The translations under genes were made by a program, and so were the position numbers. Below, piece after piece: positions 54,835-63,495 of a DNA stretch of 64,000 nt. The stretch is from Actibacterium ureilyticum. GTDB lineage: Bacteria > Pseudomonadota > Alphaproteobacteria > Rhodobacterales > Rhodobacteraceae. The notes beneath the pieces were generated by a model. The model searched no databases and was not told the DNA's origin. It was given only the letters and a program-made list of their open reading frames with translations. Each line of letters opens with the position of its first letter. Positions within the stretch are counted from its first letter, which is position 1. The stretch lies in assembly GCF_002285435.1 (NCBI RefSeq), contig NZ_NSBT01000024.1:248001-312000 (forward strand), written 5' to 3'.

Positions 54835-55224
54835 ATGCCCCTATGCCCTATAACAATAGGTGTGCCCTTGGCCGGAACCGTGATCACCGTCTGCACCACC
54901 TGCCGCGCAGGTCTGCCCACCGATGCCGAGGGGCCGCGCCCGGGCGCGCAGCTGTTCGACGCGCTGGAGGGCCAGCTGCCGCAGGGCGTGACCCTGCGCG
55001 GGGTCGAATGCCTGTCGGCCTGTGACAATGGCTGCGCGCTGGTGCTGTCGGGGGGCGCTGACAAATGGACCTATGTCTATGGCCACCTGACGCTGGACCA
55101 TGTGCCGCAGATCGTCGAGGGCGCCGCCGCCTATGACGCGACCGGGGACGGGATCGTGCCCTGGCGCGAACGCCCGCAGGTCTTTCGCAAGCAATCCCTC
55201 GCCCGTATCCCCCCGCAGGAGTAA
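54835..55224 (+). CDS. DUF1636 metal-binding protein
   Basis: Up to 129 residues, with four or more cysteines in the pattern CTTCRAG (near 20) and CLSACDNGC (near 58), as in thioredoxin-like ferredoxins and the DUF1636 family. These cysteines may bind an iron-sulfur cluster or another metal. The start is uncertain: ATG 54835 or GTG 54862, both with poor ribosome binding sites. It is first in the riboswitch-controlled operon, three bases before cobW. A role in cobalt handling or in supplying electrons for cobalt reduction is inference. Confidence 0.75.
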   Translation: MPLCPITIGVPLAGTVITVCTTCRAGLPTDAEGPRPGAQLFDALEGQLPQGVTLRGVECLSACDNGCALVLSGGADKWTYVYGHLTLDHVPQIVEGAAAYDATGDGIVPWRERPQVFRKQSLARIPPQE

Positions 55225-55227
55225 CCG

Positions 55228-56262
55228 ATGTCCGATCTTTCGAAAATTCCCGTCACCGTCATCACCGGCTTTCTGGGCGCGGGCAAGACGACGCTGATCC
55301 GTCACCTGATGCAGAACCCGCAGGGCAAGCGCCTGGCGGTTCTGGTCAATGAGTTCGGCACCGCGGGCGTCGATGGCGACATCCTGAAATCCTGTGCCGT
55401 GCCCGATTGCCCGGCGGAAAACATCGTGGAACTGGCCAATGGCTGTATCTGCTGCACCGTGGCCGACGATTTCATCCCGACGATCGAGGCGCTGATGGCC
55501 CTGCCCGAAACGCCCGAGCACATCCTGATCGAAACCAGCGGCCTGGCGCTGCCCAAGCCGCTGCTCAAGGCGTTCGACTGGCCCGCGATCCGCTCGCGCA
55601 TCACCGTCGATGGTGTGATCGCGCTGGCCGATGCCGAGGCCGTGGCCAAGGGCCAGTTCGCCACCGATGTCGATGCGGTACAGGCCCAGCGCGAGGCCGA
55701 TGACAGCCTGGACCACGACACGCCCCTGGCCGAGGTGTTCGAGGATCAGATCTCCTGCGCCGATATCATTCTGCTCTCCAAGGCCGATCTGGCCGGGGAA
55801 GATGGTCTGGCCAAGGCCCGCGCCGTGATCGAGGCAGAGGCACCGCGCAAGCTGCCGATCCTGCCGATGACCGAGGGCGTGATCGACCCGCGCGTGGTGC
55901 TGGGCCTGAACGCCGCGGCCGAGGATGACCTGGATGCGCGGCCCAGCCACCATGACGGCCATCACGACCACGAACATGACGATTTCGACAGTATCGTGGT
56001 GGATCTGGGCGAGGTTAATGACCCCGACGCGTTGCAGGCCGCCATCGTGCGCATGGCGCGCGATCTGAACATCCTGCGCGTCAAGGGCTATGTCGCCGTG
56101 ACCGGCAAGCCGATGCGGATGCTGGTTCAGGCCGTGGGCGAACGGCTGCGCGCGCAGTTCGACCGCCCCTGGGGCGACATGCCCCGCCAGACACAGCTGG
56201 TCGTGATCGCCGAGCACGACCATATCGACGAAACCGCCATTCGCGCCGCGCTGGCGGTCTGA
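55228..56262 (+). CDS. cobW: CobW, metal-chaperone GTPase (COG0523)
   Basis: A 344-residue G3E-family GTPase. The P-loop GFLGAGKTT is at 14-22, the metal-binding ANGCICCTVADD near 70, a His-rich loop (HHDGHHDHEHDD) at about 241-252, and the CobW C-terminal domain follows. Work on the family indicates that CobW delivers Co(II) for corrin ring insertion. Its place directly before the cobaltochelatase subunit cobN, under a B12 riboswitch, agrees. Confidence 0.95.
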   Translation: MSDLSKIPVTVITGFLGAGKTTLIRHLMQNPQGKRLAVLVNEFGTAGVDGDILKSCAVPDCPAENIVELANGCICCTVADDFIPTIEALMALPETPEHILIETSGLALPKPLLKAFDWPAIRSRITVDGVIALADAEAVAKGQFATDVDAVQAQREADDSLDHDTPLAEVFEDQISCADIILLSKADLAGEDGLAKARAVIEAEAPRKLPILPMTEGVIDPRVVLGLNAAAEDDLDARPSHHDGHHDHEHDDFDSIVVDLGEVNDPDALQAAIVRMARDLNILRVKGYVAVTGKPMRMLVQAVGERLRAQFDRPWGDMPRQTQLVVIAEHDHIDETAIRAALAV

Positions 56263-56284
56263 CGGACGGGCGCGGGGGCAAGCC

Positions 56285-59200
56285 ATGCACGTCGTCTTCC
56301 GTGAAAGCCACGGGTTGGAGGAAACCGACACGCCACAGGATCTGGGGCAGACGCCCGCGGACCTGATCGTGCTGTCCTTTTCCGATTCCGACCTGGGGGC
56401 CTTTGCGGCGGGATGGCGGCGGGCGGACGGGTCCCTGCCCAGCCTGCGGCTGGCCAATCTGGTCGCGCTGAAACATCCGCTGTCGGTCGACACTTATGCC
56501 GAACAGACGCTGGCCGGCGCCAAGGGCGTGCTGGTGCGGCTGATCGGCGGCGAAAGCTATTGGCCCTATGGGCTGGCCACGTTGCAGGATATGGCCCGGC
56601 GCAACGGCATCGCCTTGGCCGTTCTGCCCGCCGACGGGCGGCCCGATACGCGGCTGGATGCGGTCTCGACCCTGCCGGTCAGCACGCTGCGGCGGTTGCA
56701 GCACCTGTGCGATTCCGGCGGGGCGGTGGCCGCGCAGGCGGCACTGGCGCAGCTGGCGCTGGCGGCGGGGCTTTATGCCGGGCCGGTGGCCGGGGCCAAG
56801 ACCGTGCCCGAGGCCGGGTTTTATTGCCCCGATGCCGGGGTGGTCGCCGCACCCGAACCTATCGCGGAACAGCCGGTGGCGCTGGTCACATTCTATCGCT
56901 CCTATCTGACGGCGGCCGATACCGGGCCGGTCGATGCGCTGATCACCGAATTGCGCGCGCGCGGGTTCCAGACATGGGGCCTCTTTGCGCCCAGCCTCAA
57001 GGCGCCGGGATCGACCGGCTGGCTGCGCGACCAGATCGCCCGCCTGTCGCCCGCCGCCATCGTCAACGCCACGGCGTTTTCGGCACAAAGCGGCGATGGC
57101 GCGCCCTCGCCCCTGGATGCCGCCGGATGCCCGGTGTTTCAGGTGGCGCTGTCCACAGCGCGGCGCAAGGACTGGGCCGAGGCCGAGCGCGGGTTGTCGC
57201 CCGCCGATCTGGCCATGCATGTGGTATTGCCCGAGGTCGACGGCCGCATCTTCACCGGCGTGGCCAGTTTCAAACAGCCCGAAAAGCGCGACCCCGATCT
57301 GGAGTACAGCCGCTTTGCCCATCGCGCCGATGCGGGCCGCATCGCCATGATCGCCGACCGCGTGGCGGGCTGGCACCGGTTGCGGGTAACGCCGCCCGCC
57401 GAAAAGCGGCTGGCGCTGGTGCTGTCGACCTATCCCGGCAAGGCGCATCAGCTGGCCCATGCGGTGGGGCTGGATGCGCTGGCCTCCTGCGATGCGCTGC
57501 TGCAATCGCTGGGCGCGGCGGGCTATGCGACCGAAGCGCCGGGCGATCTGGGCCAGCGGCTGTTGGCCGAACACATCGCCTGGCCGGTCGCGGCTTATGA
57601 GCAGGCGCTGAGATCTCTGCCCGACCCGTTGCAACAGGATCTGGCCGAAGCCTGGGGCGATCCGCAATCCGATCCGATGGTGCGGGACGGCGCGTTTCAG
57701 TTCCCGGCGCTGCGCGCGGGCAAGGCGCTGATCGCGCTGCAACCCGAACGCGGCGCGGTCCAGACCCGCGCCGACGATTACCACGACCTGTCACGCACCC
57801 CGCGCCATGCCTATGTGGCGTTCTATCTGTGGCTGCGGGCGCAGACCGATGCACTGATCCATATCGGCGCGCATGGCACGCTGGAATGGCTGCCCGGCAA
57901 GGCCGTGGCGCTGTCCGCCGATTGCTGGCCCGAGGTTCTGACCGGGCCGCTGCCCGTCATCTATCCCTTCATCGTCAACGACCCGGGCGAGGCCGCGCAG
58001 GCCAAGCGCCGGATCGGCGCGGTCACCATCGGCCACCTGCCCCCGCCGCTGGCCCAGACCACCCTGCCCGAGGGCATGGGGCGGCTTGAACACCTGCTGG
58101 ACGAATATTCCACCGCCGACGGGCTGGACCCGGCCCGCCGCGACCGGCTGATCGCCGATATCCGCGCCGAGGCGCAGGGTTCGGGGGTCGAGGCCGATCT
58201 GGGCCTGACACCCGACGCCAGCCCGGCCGAGGCGATCACCCGCATCGACCGGTTCGTCTGCGACATCAAGGAAAGCCAGTTCAGCGAGGGGCTGCATATT
58301 TTCGGCACCGGCGATTGTGGCGCGTCCGAACTGACCGCGATCCACACCGCGCTGTCGGGCCGGTTCGTCGCGCCGGGGCCGTCAGGCTCGCCCTTTCGCG
58401 GGCGGGCCGATGTGCTGCCCACCGGGCGGAACCTGTTCACCACAGATCCGCGTGCCGTGCCCACCCGCGCCGCCCATGCCCAGGGCGTGAAACTGGCCGA
58501 GGAGCTGCTGCGCCGCCACCTGCAGGATCAGGGCGACTGGCCGCGCGGGCTGGTCATCGACCTGTGGGGGTCGGCCACGATGCGCACGGGCGGCGAGGAA
58601 TTCGCGATGGCCCTGCACCTGGCCGGTCTGGCGCCGAAATGGGATGACGGGTCCGAACGCGTGTCGGGGTTCGAGATCGTCCCGCTGGCGTTGTTGAACC
58701 GCCCGCGGATCGACGTGACGCTGCGGGTCTCGGGCCTCTTCCGCGATGTGTTTCCGGGTCTGGCGCAGATGTTCGAGGCCGCGAGCGCCGCGCTGGCCGA
58801 CCGGGACGAGGCGCCCGCCGACAACCCCTATCGCCAACAGATCGCGCGCGTCTTCGGCCCCAAGCCGGGCCTGTACGGGCTGGGCATGACCGAGATGCTG
58901 GACGATTACAGCGCCGAGGCTCGGCAGGCGGCGGGCGAGGCCTGGCTGGCGGCATCGTCCCACGCGATCGACGCAAATGGTCAGATCCAGCCGGCGCGCG
59001 CAGCGTTGGAAACCCGCCTGCGCAGCGCCGACAGTTTCGTGCATTTGCAGGACCTGCCGGAAACCGACCTGCTGATGGCCACCGATTATGCCGCGCACGA
59101 GGCCGGCTTTGCCGCCGCCATGGCGCGGCTGGGCGCGGCAAAGCCTGCGCTTTATCACATGGACGCCACCCGCCCCGACGCCCCCCGCGCCCGCGACCTG

Positions 59201-59533
59201 GGCGAGGAGATCGCGCGCGTCACCCGCGCCCGCGCCGCCAACCCCGATTGGGCCACCGGCATGATGGAGCACGGCTTTCGTGGCGCGGCCGAAATCGCGG
59301 CAACGCTGGATCACATGGCGGCGTTTGCGCATCTGGCGGGCGTCGTGCCCGCGCATCTGTTTGACCTTTACTACGAGGCCACGCTGGGCCGCGACGATCT
59401 TGTCGCCTTCATGGAACAGGCCAACCCGCAGGCGCTGGCCGCGATGCAGGCGCGCTTTGCCGCCCTACGTGAGGCCGGCCTGTGGGAAACCCGCCGCAAT
59501 TCCATCGTCGCGGAGCTGGAGGTCCCGGCATGA
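56285..59533 (+). CDS. cobN: Cobaltochelatase large subunit CobN
   Basis: ATP-dependent cobalt insertion into hydrogenobyrinic acid a,c-diamide, acting with CobS/CobT-type AAA+ subunits not present in this window. It has 1082 residues, at the shorter end of the family (about 1080-1280). Landmarks are ADDYHDLSRTPRHAYVAFYLWLR, IHIGAHGTLEWLPGKAVALS near 525-545, YPFIVNDPGEAAQAKRR, and DLWGSATMRTGGEEFAMAL near 760. The ATGA junction with cobG shows coupling. Confidence 0.96.
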   Translation: MHVVFRESHGLEETDTPQDLGQTPADLIVLSFSDSDLGAFAAGWRRADGSLPSLRLANLVALKHPLSVDTYAEQTLAGAKGVLVRLIGGESYWPYGLATLQDMARRNGIALAVLPADGRPDTRLDAVSTLPVSTLRRLQHLCDSGGAVAAQAALAQLALAAGLYAGPVAGAKTVPEAGFYCPDAGVVAAPEPIAEQPVALVTFYRSYLTAADTGPVDALITELRARGFQTWGLFAPSLKAPGSTGWLRDQIARLSPAAIVNATAFSAQSGDGAPSPLDAAGCPVFQVALSTARRKDWAEAERGLSPADLAMHVVLPEVDGRIFTGVASFKQPEKRDPDLEYSRFAHRADAGRIAMIADRVAGWHRLRVTPPAEKRLALVLSTYPGKAHQLAHAVGLDALASCDALLQSLGAAGYATEAPGDLGQRLLAEHIAWPVAAYEQALRSLPDPLQQDLAEAWGDPQSDPMVRDGAFQFPALRAGKALIALQPERGAVQTRADDYHDLSRTPRHAYVAFYLWLRAQTDALIHIGAHGTLEWLPGKAVALSADCWPEVLTGPLPVIYPFIVNDPGEAAQAKRRIGAVTIGHLPPPLAQTTLPEGMGRLEHLLDEYSTADGLDPARRDRLIADIRAEAQGSGVEADLGLTPDASPAEAITRIDRFVCDIKESQFSEGLHIFGTGDCGASELTAIHTALSGRFVAPGPSGSPFRGRADVLPTGRNLFTTDPRAVPTRAAHAQGVKLAEELLRRHLQDQGDWPRGLVIDLWGSATMRTGGEEFAMALHLAGLAPKWDDGSERVSGFEIVPLALLNRPRIDVTLRVSGLFRDVFPGLAQMFEAASAALADRDEAPADNPYRQQIARVFGPKPGLYGLGMTEMLDDYSAEARQAAGEAWLAASSHAIDANGQIQPARAALETRLRSADSFVHLQDLPETDLLMATDYAAHEAGFAAAMARLGAAKPALYHMDATRPDAPRARDLGEEIARVTRARAANPDWATGMMEHGFRGAAEIAATLDHMAAFAHLAGVVPAHLFDLYYEATLGRDDLVAFMEQANPQALAAMQARFAALREAGLWETRRNSIVAELEVPA

Positions 59534-60690
59534 GCGCGCCCATCGTCCATGGCTGGTGCCCCGGCGCGCTGCGCCCGATGGCGTCTGGCGATGGCTGGGT
59601 GGTGCGCATCCGCGCGCCGCTGGGGCGGCTGTCGCCGGAACAGGCGCGCGGCATTGCGGCGCTTTCGGCGGCGCATGGCAATGGCCGGATCGACCTGTCG
59701 GCACGCGCCAACATGCAGCTGCGCGGCGTCACCCCCGACAGCCACGCGCCCCTGATCGCCGGGCTGACCGATCTGGGCCTGATCGATCCCGCGCCCGAGA
59801 TCGAGGCGCGGCGCAATCTGGTCCTGACCCCGTTCTGGCGCGATGGCGATGCGACCCACACCGTCGCCCGCGCCCTGACCGACGCGCTGGCCGCACCGGA
59901 CGCGCCCGACCTGCCGGGCAAGTTCGGCTTTGCCGTCGATTGCCGGCGCGCGCCGGTGCTGTCCGACATATCGGCCGATATCCGGATCGAAACGGGCGCC
60001 AAGGGCGGGCTGATCTGTCGTGCCGATGGCGCGCCGGGTGGCGTGGCGGTCACGCCCGGGACCGCCGCAGAAACCGCGCTGGACCTGGCCCGCTGGTTTC
60101 TGGCAACCGGCGGCGCGCCAGACGGGCGCGGCCGTATGGCCCGGCATCTGGCAAAGGGCACGCCCCTGCCCGACGGCCACAGCGTCCCGCCCGCACCCAC
60201 CGCCCCACGGCCCCACCCCGACCTGACCGAAACCGGCGCGCTGGTGGCGCTGGAATTCGGCCAGATGGGCGCCGAAGACCTGGCCGCGCTGGCCGATCTG
60301 GGGCCGCTGCGCCTGACGCCCTGGCGTATGGTGCTGATCGAGGGCGCGGATCGCCTGCCCGATCTGCCGGGGTTGATCACCGATCCCAATGACCCGCGCC
60401 TGCGCGTCGTGGCCTGCACCGGCGCGCCCGGCTGTCCGCAAGGGTTGGCGCCGACCCGCCCCCTTGCCCGCGCGCTGGCCCCACACCTGCCGAACGACAC
60501 GTCGTTGCATGTCTCGGGCTGCGCCAAGGGCTGCGCTCATCCCGGCCCGGCCCCGCTGACGCTGGTCGCCACCGGACCCGACCGGTTCGACCTGATCCGC
60601 AACGGCACCGCCGCGGGCCACCCCGCCCAAAGCGACCTGACCGCCGCGCAGCTGACCGACACACCCGCGATCCTGACCGAAAGCCTATAA
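59530..60690 (+). CDS. cobG: Precorrin-3B synthase CobG
   Basis: Oxygen-dependent iron-sulfur enzyme that hydroxylates C20 of precorrin-3A before ring contraction; a marker of the aerobic pathway. It has 386 residues. It is a nitrite/sulfite-reductase-like protein with DLSARANMQLRGV near 55 and the cluster/siroheme-type cysteines CTGAPGCPQG and HVSGCAKGCAHP near 295-340. The ATG at 59530 overlaps the cobN stop. cobH starts on the next base after its stop. Confidence 0.94.
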   Translation: MSAPIVHGWCPGALRPMASGDGWVVRIRAPLGRLSPEQARGIAALSAAHGNGRIDLSARANMQLRGVTPDSHAPLIAGLTDLGLIDPAPEIEARRNLVLTPFWRDGDATHTVARALTDALAAPDAPDLPGKFGFAVDCRRAPVLSDISADIRIETGAKGGLICRADGAPGGVAVTPGTAAETALDLARWFLATGGAPDGRGRMARHLAKGTPLPDGHSVPPAPTAPRPHPDLTETGALVALEFGQMGAEDLAALADLGPLRLTPWRMVLIEGADRLPDLPGLITDPNDPRLRVVACTGAPGCPQGLAPTRPLARALAPHLPNDTSLHVSGCAKGCAHPGPAPLTLVATGPDRFDLIRNGTAAGHPAQSDLTAAQLTDTPAILTESL

Positions 60691-61320
60691 ATGCCGCATG
60701 TTTATGAAAAGGATGGCGCCGCCATCTATGCCGAAAGCTTCGCCACCATCCGGGCCGAGGCCGCGCTGGACCGGTTCGACGCCGACGAGGAGCCGGTCGT
60801 CGTGCGGATGATCCACGCGCTTGGCATGGTGGGGCTGGAACGCCATGTGCGCTTCACCCCCGGCATGGCGACCGCCGCGCGTGCCGCGCTGAAGGACGGC
60901 GCGCCGATCCTGTGCGATGTCCGCATGGTGTCCGAGGGAATCACCCGCCCGCGCCTGCCCGCCGACAACCAGATCATCTGCACCCTTCAGGACCCGCGCG
61001 TGCCCGACATGGCGCGGCAGATGTCGAATACCCGCTCCGCCGCCGCGCTGGAGCTGTGGCGCCCGCATCTGGCGGGTGCCGTCGTGGCGATCGGCAACGC
61101 GCCCACGGCGCTGTTTCACCTGTTGAACATGCTCGAAGACCCCGAATGCCCACGCCCGGCGGCGATCATCGGCTGCCCGGTGGGGTTCGTGGGCGCGGCG
61201 GAATCGAAAGACGCGCTGATGGCCGACCCGCCCGTCCCCGCGATGATCGTCGCCGGTCGCCTGGGCGGCTCGGCCGTGACCGTGGCCGCCGTCAACGCGC
61301 TGGCCAGCCGGAAGGAATGA
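60691..61320 (+). CDS. cobH: Precorrin-8X methylmutase
   Basis: Moves the methyl group from C11 to C12 to give hydrogenobyrinic acid. It has 209 residues. The catalytic His is in MIHALGMVGLERHVRF (His42), and CDVRMVSEGI and GNAPTALFHLLNM segments match the family. It abuts cobG and is followed by cobI with a three-base gap or overlap, depending on the cobI start. Confidence 0.96.
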   Translation: MPHVYEKDGAAIYAESFATIRAEAALDRFDADEEPVVVRMIHALGMVGLERHVRFTPGMATAARAALKDGAPILCDVRMVSEGITRPRLPADNQIICTLQDPRVPDMARQMSNTRSAAALELWRPHLAGAVVAIGNAPTALFHLLNMLEDPECPRPAAIIGCPVGFVGAAESKDALMADPPVPAMIVAGRLGGSAVTVAAVNALASRKE

Positions 61321-61322
61321 GA

Positions 61323-62039
61323 ATGGGACGTGTGATCTGTGTGGGGCTGGGCCCCGGCGACCCCGATCTGATGAGCGTGCGTGCCGACCGGCTGATCCGG
61401 GGCGCGCGCCATGTGGCCTATTTCCGCAAGGCCGGGCGCAAGGGCCAGGCGCGCCAGATCGTCAACGGGATGTTGGCGGACGGAGCGGTCGAACACCCGA
61501 TGGAATACCCGGTCACCACGGAAATTCCTTTCGACGACCCCGAATACAAGCGCCTGCTGGCCGAGTTCTATGACGACTGGGCCAACCAGTTGGAAGCGTT
61601 GGCCAAGACCGACGACGTGATCGTCCTGTGCGAGGGCGACCCGTTCTTCTATGGCTCGTTCATGCACCTGCATTCGCGGCTGCAAGGGCGCGCGGCGGTT
61701 GAAATCGTGCCCGGCATCACCGGCATGTCGGGCTGCTGGACGGCGACCGACCAGCCGATCACCTGGGGCGATGACGTGCTGACCGTGGCAATGGCGACCC
61801 TGCCCGAGGATGAGCTGACCCGCCGCATCGCCGACACCAACGCGCTGGTGGTGATGAAGATCGGGCGCAATCTGCCCAAGCTGACCCGTGCGCTGGCCGC
61901 CGCCGGGCGGCTCGACGATGCATGGCTGGTCGAACGCGGCACCATGCCGGGCCAGAGCGTGCAGAAGCTGACCGAGTTCACCGGCGACACGCCCTATTTC
62001 GCCATCGTGCTGATCCACGGCCAAGGGCGCCGCCCATGA
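61323..62039 (+). CDS. cobI: Precorrin-2 C20-methyltransferase
   Basis: SAM-dependent tetrapyrrole methylase. It has 238 residues with GLGPGDPDLMSVRA at the N-terminus, CEGDPFFYGSFMHLH near 100 and EIVPGITGMSGC near 130. The ATG at 61323 has GGAAGGA at good spacing; an ATG two codons earlier overlaps that site. It overlaps cobJ by ATGA. Confidence 0.95.
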   Translation: MGRVICVGLGPGDPDLMSVRADRLIRGARHVAYFRKAGRKGQARQIVNGMLADGAVEHPMEYPVTTEIPFDDPEYKRLLAEFYDDWANQLEALAKTDDVIVLCEGDPFFYGSFMHLHSRLQGRAAVEIVPGITGMSGCWTATDQPITWGDDVLTVAMATLPEDELTRRIADTNALVVMKIGRNLPKLTRALAAAGRLDDAWLVERGTMPGQSVQKLTEFTGDTPYFAIVLIHGQGRRP

Positions 62040-62770
62040 CCGGTTGGGTCGTCATCGCGGGGCTTGGCCCGGGGAACGAGGATCTGGTCACGCCCGAGGT
62101 CCGCACCGCGATTGATGCGGCGACCGATATTGTCGGATACATACCTTATGTGCGTCGGATTGCGCCCAGATCCGGACTAACCTTGCACGAAAGCGACAAT
62201 CGGGTGGAAATCGACCGCGCCCGCCATGCGCTGCAGATGGCGGCCGAGGGCAAGCGCGTCGTGGTGGTGTCCTCGGGCGATCCGGGCGTCTTTGCCATGG
62301 CGGCCGCGGTGTTCGAGGCGCTGGAGGACGCCCCCCACTGGCACGATCTGGACATCCGCGTGCTGCCCGGCATCACCGCGATGCTGGCCGCCGCTGCCGC
62401 GCTTGGCGCGCCGCTGGGCCATGATTTCTGCGCGATCAACCTGTCCGACAATCTAAAGCCGTGGGAGCTGATCGAAAAGCGCCTGCGGCTGGCCGCGCAG
62501 GCCGGGTTCGCGATGGCGTTTTACAACCCGCGCTCGAAATCCCGGCCGCATCAGTTCGGCCGCGCGCTGGAGATCCTGCGCGAGGAGGCGGGCCCCGAGG
62601 TTCTGATCTCTTTCGCGCGCAATGTCAGCCGCCCGGACCAGACGCTGAACACCGTGACATTGGCCGAGGCCACCGCCGACATGGCCGATATGCGCACGCT
62701 GGTGATCGTCGGCAATGCCGATACCCGCCGGGTGGGCGGCTACCTTTACACCCCCCGGTCGGTCGCATGA
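62036..62770 (+). CDS. cobJ: Precorrin-3B C17-methyltransferase
   Basis: Methylates C17 and contracts the corrin ring. It has 244 residues with GLGPGNEDLVTPEV, GYIPYVRRI near 40, SSGDPGVFAMAAAVFE near 80, PGITAMLAAAA, and AFYNPRSKSRP near 165. It ends the riboswitch-led operon. Its last 25 bases overlap the 3' end of the convergent cobK. Confidence 0.95.
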   Translation: MTGWVVIAGLGPGNEDLVTPEVRTAIDAATDIVGYIPYVRRIAPRSGLTLHESDNRVEIDRARHALQMAAEGKRVVVVSSGDPGVFAMAAAVFEALEDAPHWHDLDIRVLPGITAMLAAAAALGAPLGHDFCAINLSDNLKPWELIEKRLRLAAQAGFAMAFYNPRSKSRPHQFGRALEILREEAGPEVLISFARNVSRPDQTLNTVTLAEATADMADMRTLVIVGNADTRRVGGYLYTPRSVA

Positions 62771-63495
62771 CCCAGCCAGCGCATCACATCCTTCGCGCTG
62801 TCAAATGTCCGGCGGGGTGGCAAGGCGGGCTGGTCGATCAGGATCACCGGCAGGCCAAGATCGCGCGCCGCGTCCAGCTTGGCCCGCGCGCCCGCGCCGC
62901 CGCCATTCTTGGCTACGATATGGGTGATGCGATGGTCCGCCATCAGTGCCCGGTCGGCGTCGGTTGTGAACGGCCCGCGCGCGATCACCGCCTGCGCATC
63001 GGGCAGCGGCAGCGGCCCGTCGGGCGCATCGACCAGCCGCAACAGGTAATGGTGCTGCGGCTTGGCGGCGAAATCGGCCACATGCTGTTTGCCGATGGCC
63101 AGAAACACCCGCGCCGGATCGTCCGGCAGCGCGGCGACCGCCCCGGCCATGTCGGCCACATGGTGCCAGTCGTCGCCCGGCCCGGCCACCCAGGCGGGCC
63201 GCTCCAACGCGCAATACGCAACGCCGGTTTCCCCGGCGGCGGCGATGGCATTACGGCTCATGCCCGCAGCAAAGGGATGGGTGGCATCGATCAGATGGGT
63301 GATGCCAGCCGCGCGCAGATACCGCACCAGCCCCGGCACGCCACCGAACCCGCCCACCCGCGTGGGCAGCGGCTGCGCCATCGGCGCCTTGGTGCGCCCG
63401 GCATAGGAAAAGACCGCATCCGCGCCGCTGTCGGCCAGCGCGCGGGCCAGGGCCGAGGCTTCGGTCGTACCGCCCAGAAGAAGGATGCGTGTCAT
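62746..63495 (-). CDS. cobK: Precorrin-6A reductase
   Basis: NADPH-dependent reductase of the corrin ring. It has 249 residues with LLLGGTTEASALARAL at the start, THLIDATHPFAAGMSRNA near 95, and VAKNGGGAGARAKLDAARDLGLPVILIDQP near 200. It is a lone minus-strand gene between cobJ and cobL. Its ATG (complement of 63493-63495) overlaps the ATG of the divergent cobL within CATG. Confidence 0.95.
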   Translation of the reverse strand: MTRILLLGGTTEASALARALADSGADAVFSYAGRTKAPMAQPLPTRVGGFGGVPGLVRYLRAAGITHLIDATHPFAAGMSRNAIAAAGETGVAYCALERPAWVAGPGDDWHHVADMAGAVAALPDDPARVFLAIGKQHVADFAAKPQHHYLLRLVDAPDGPLPLPDAQAVIARGPFTTDADRALMADHRITHIVAKNGGGAGARAKLDAARDLGLPVILIDQPALPPRRTFDSAKDVMRWLGHATDRGV

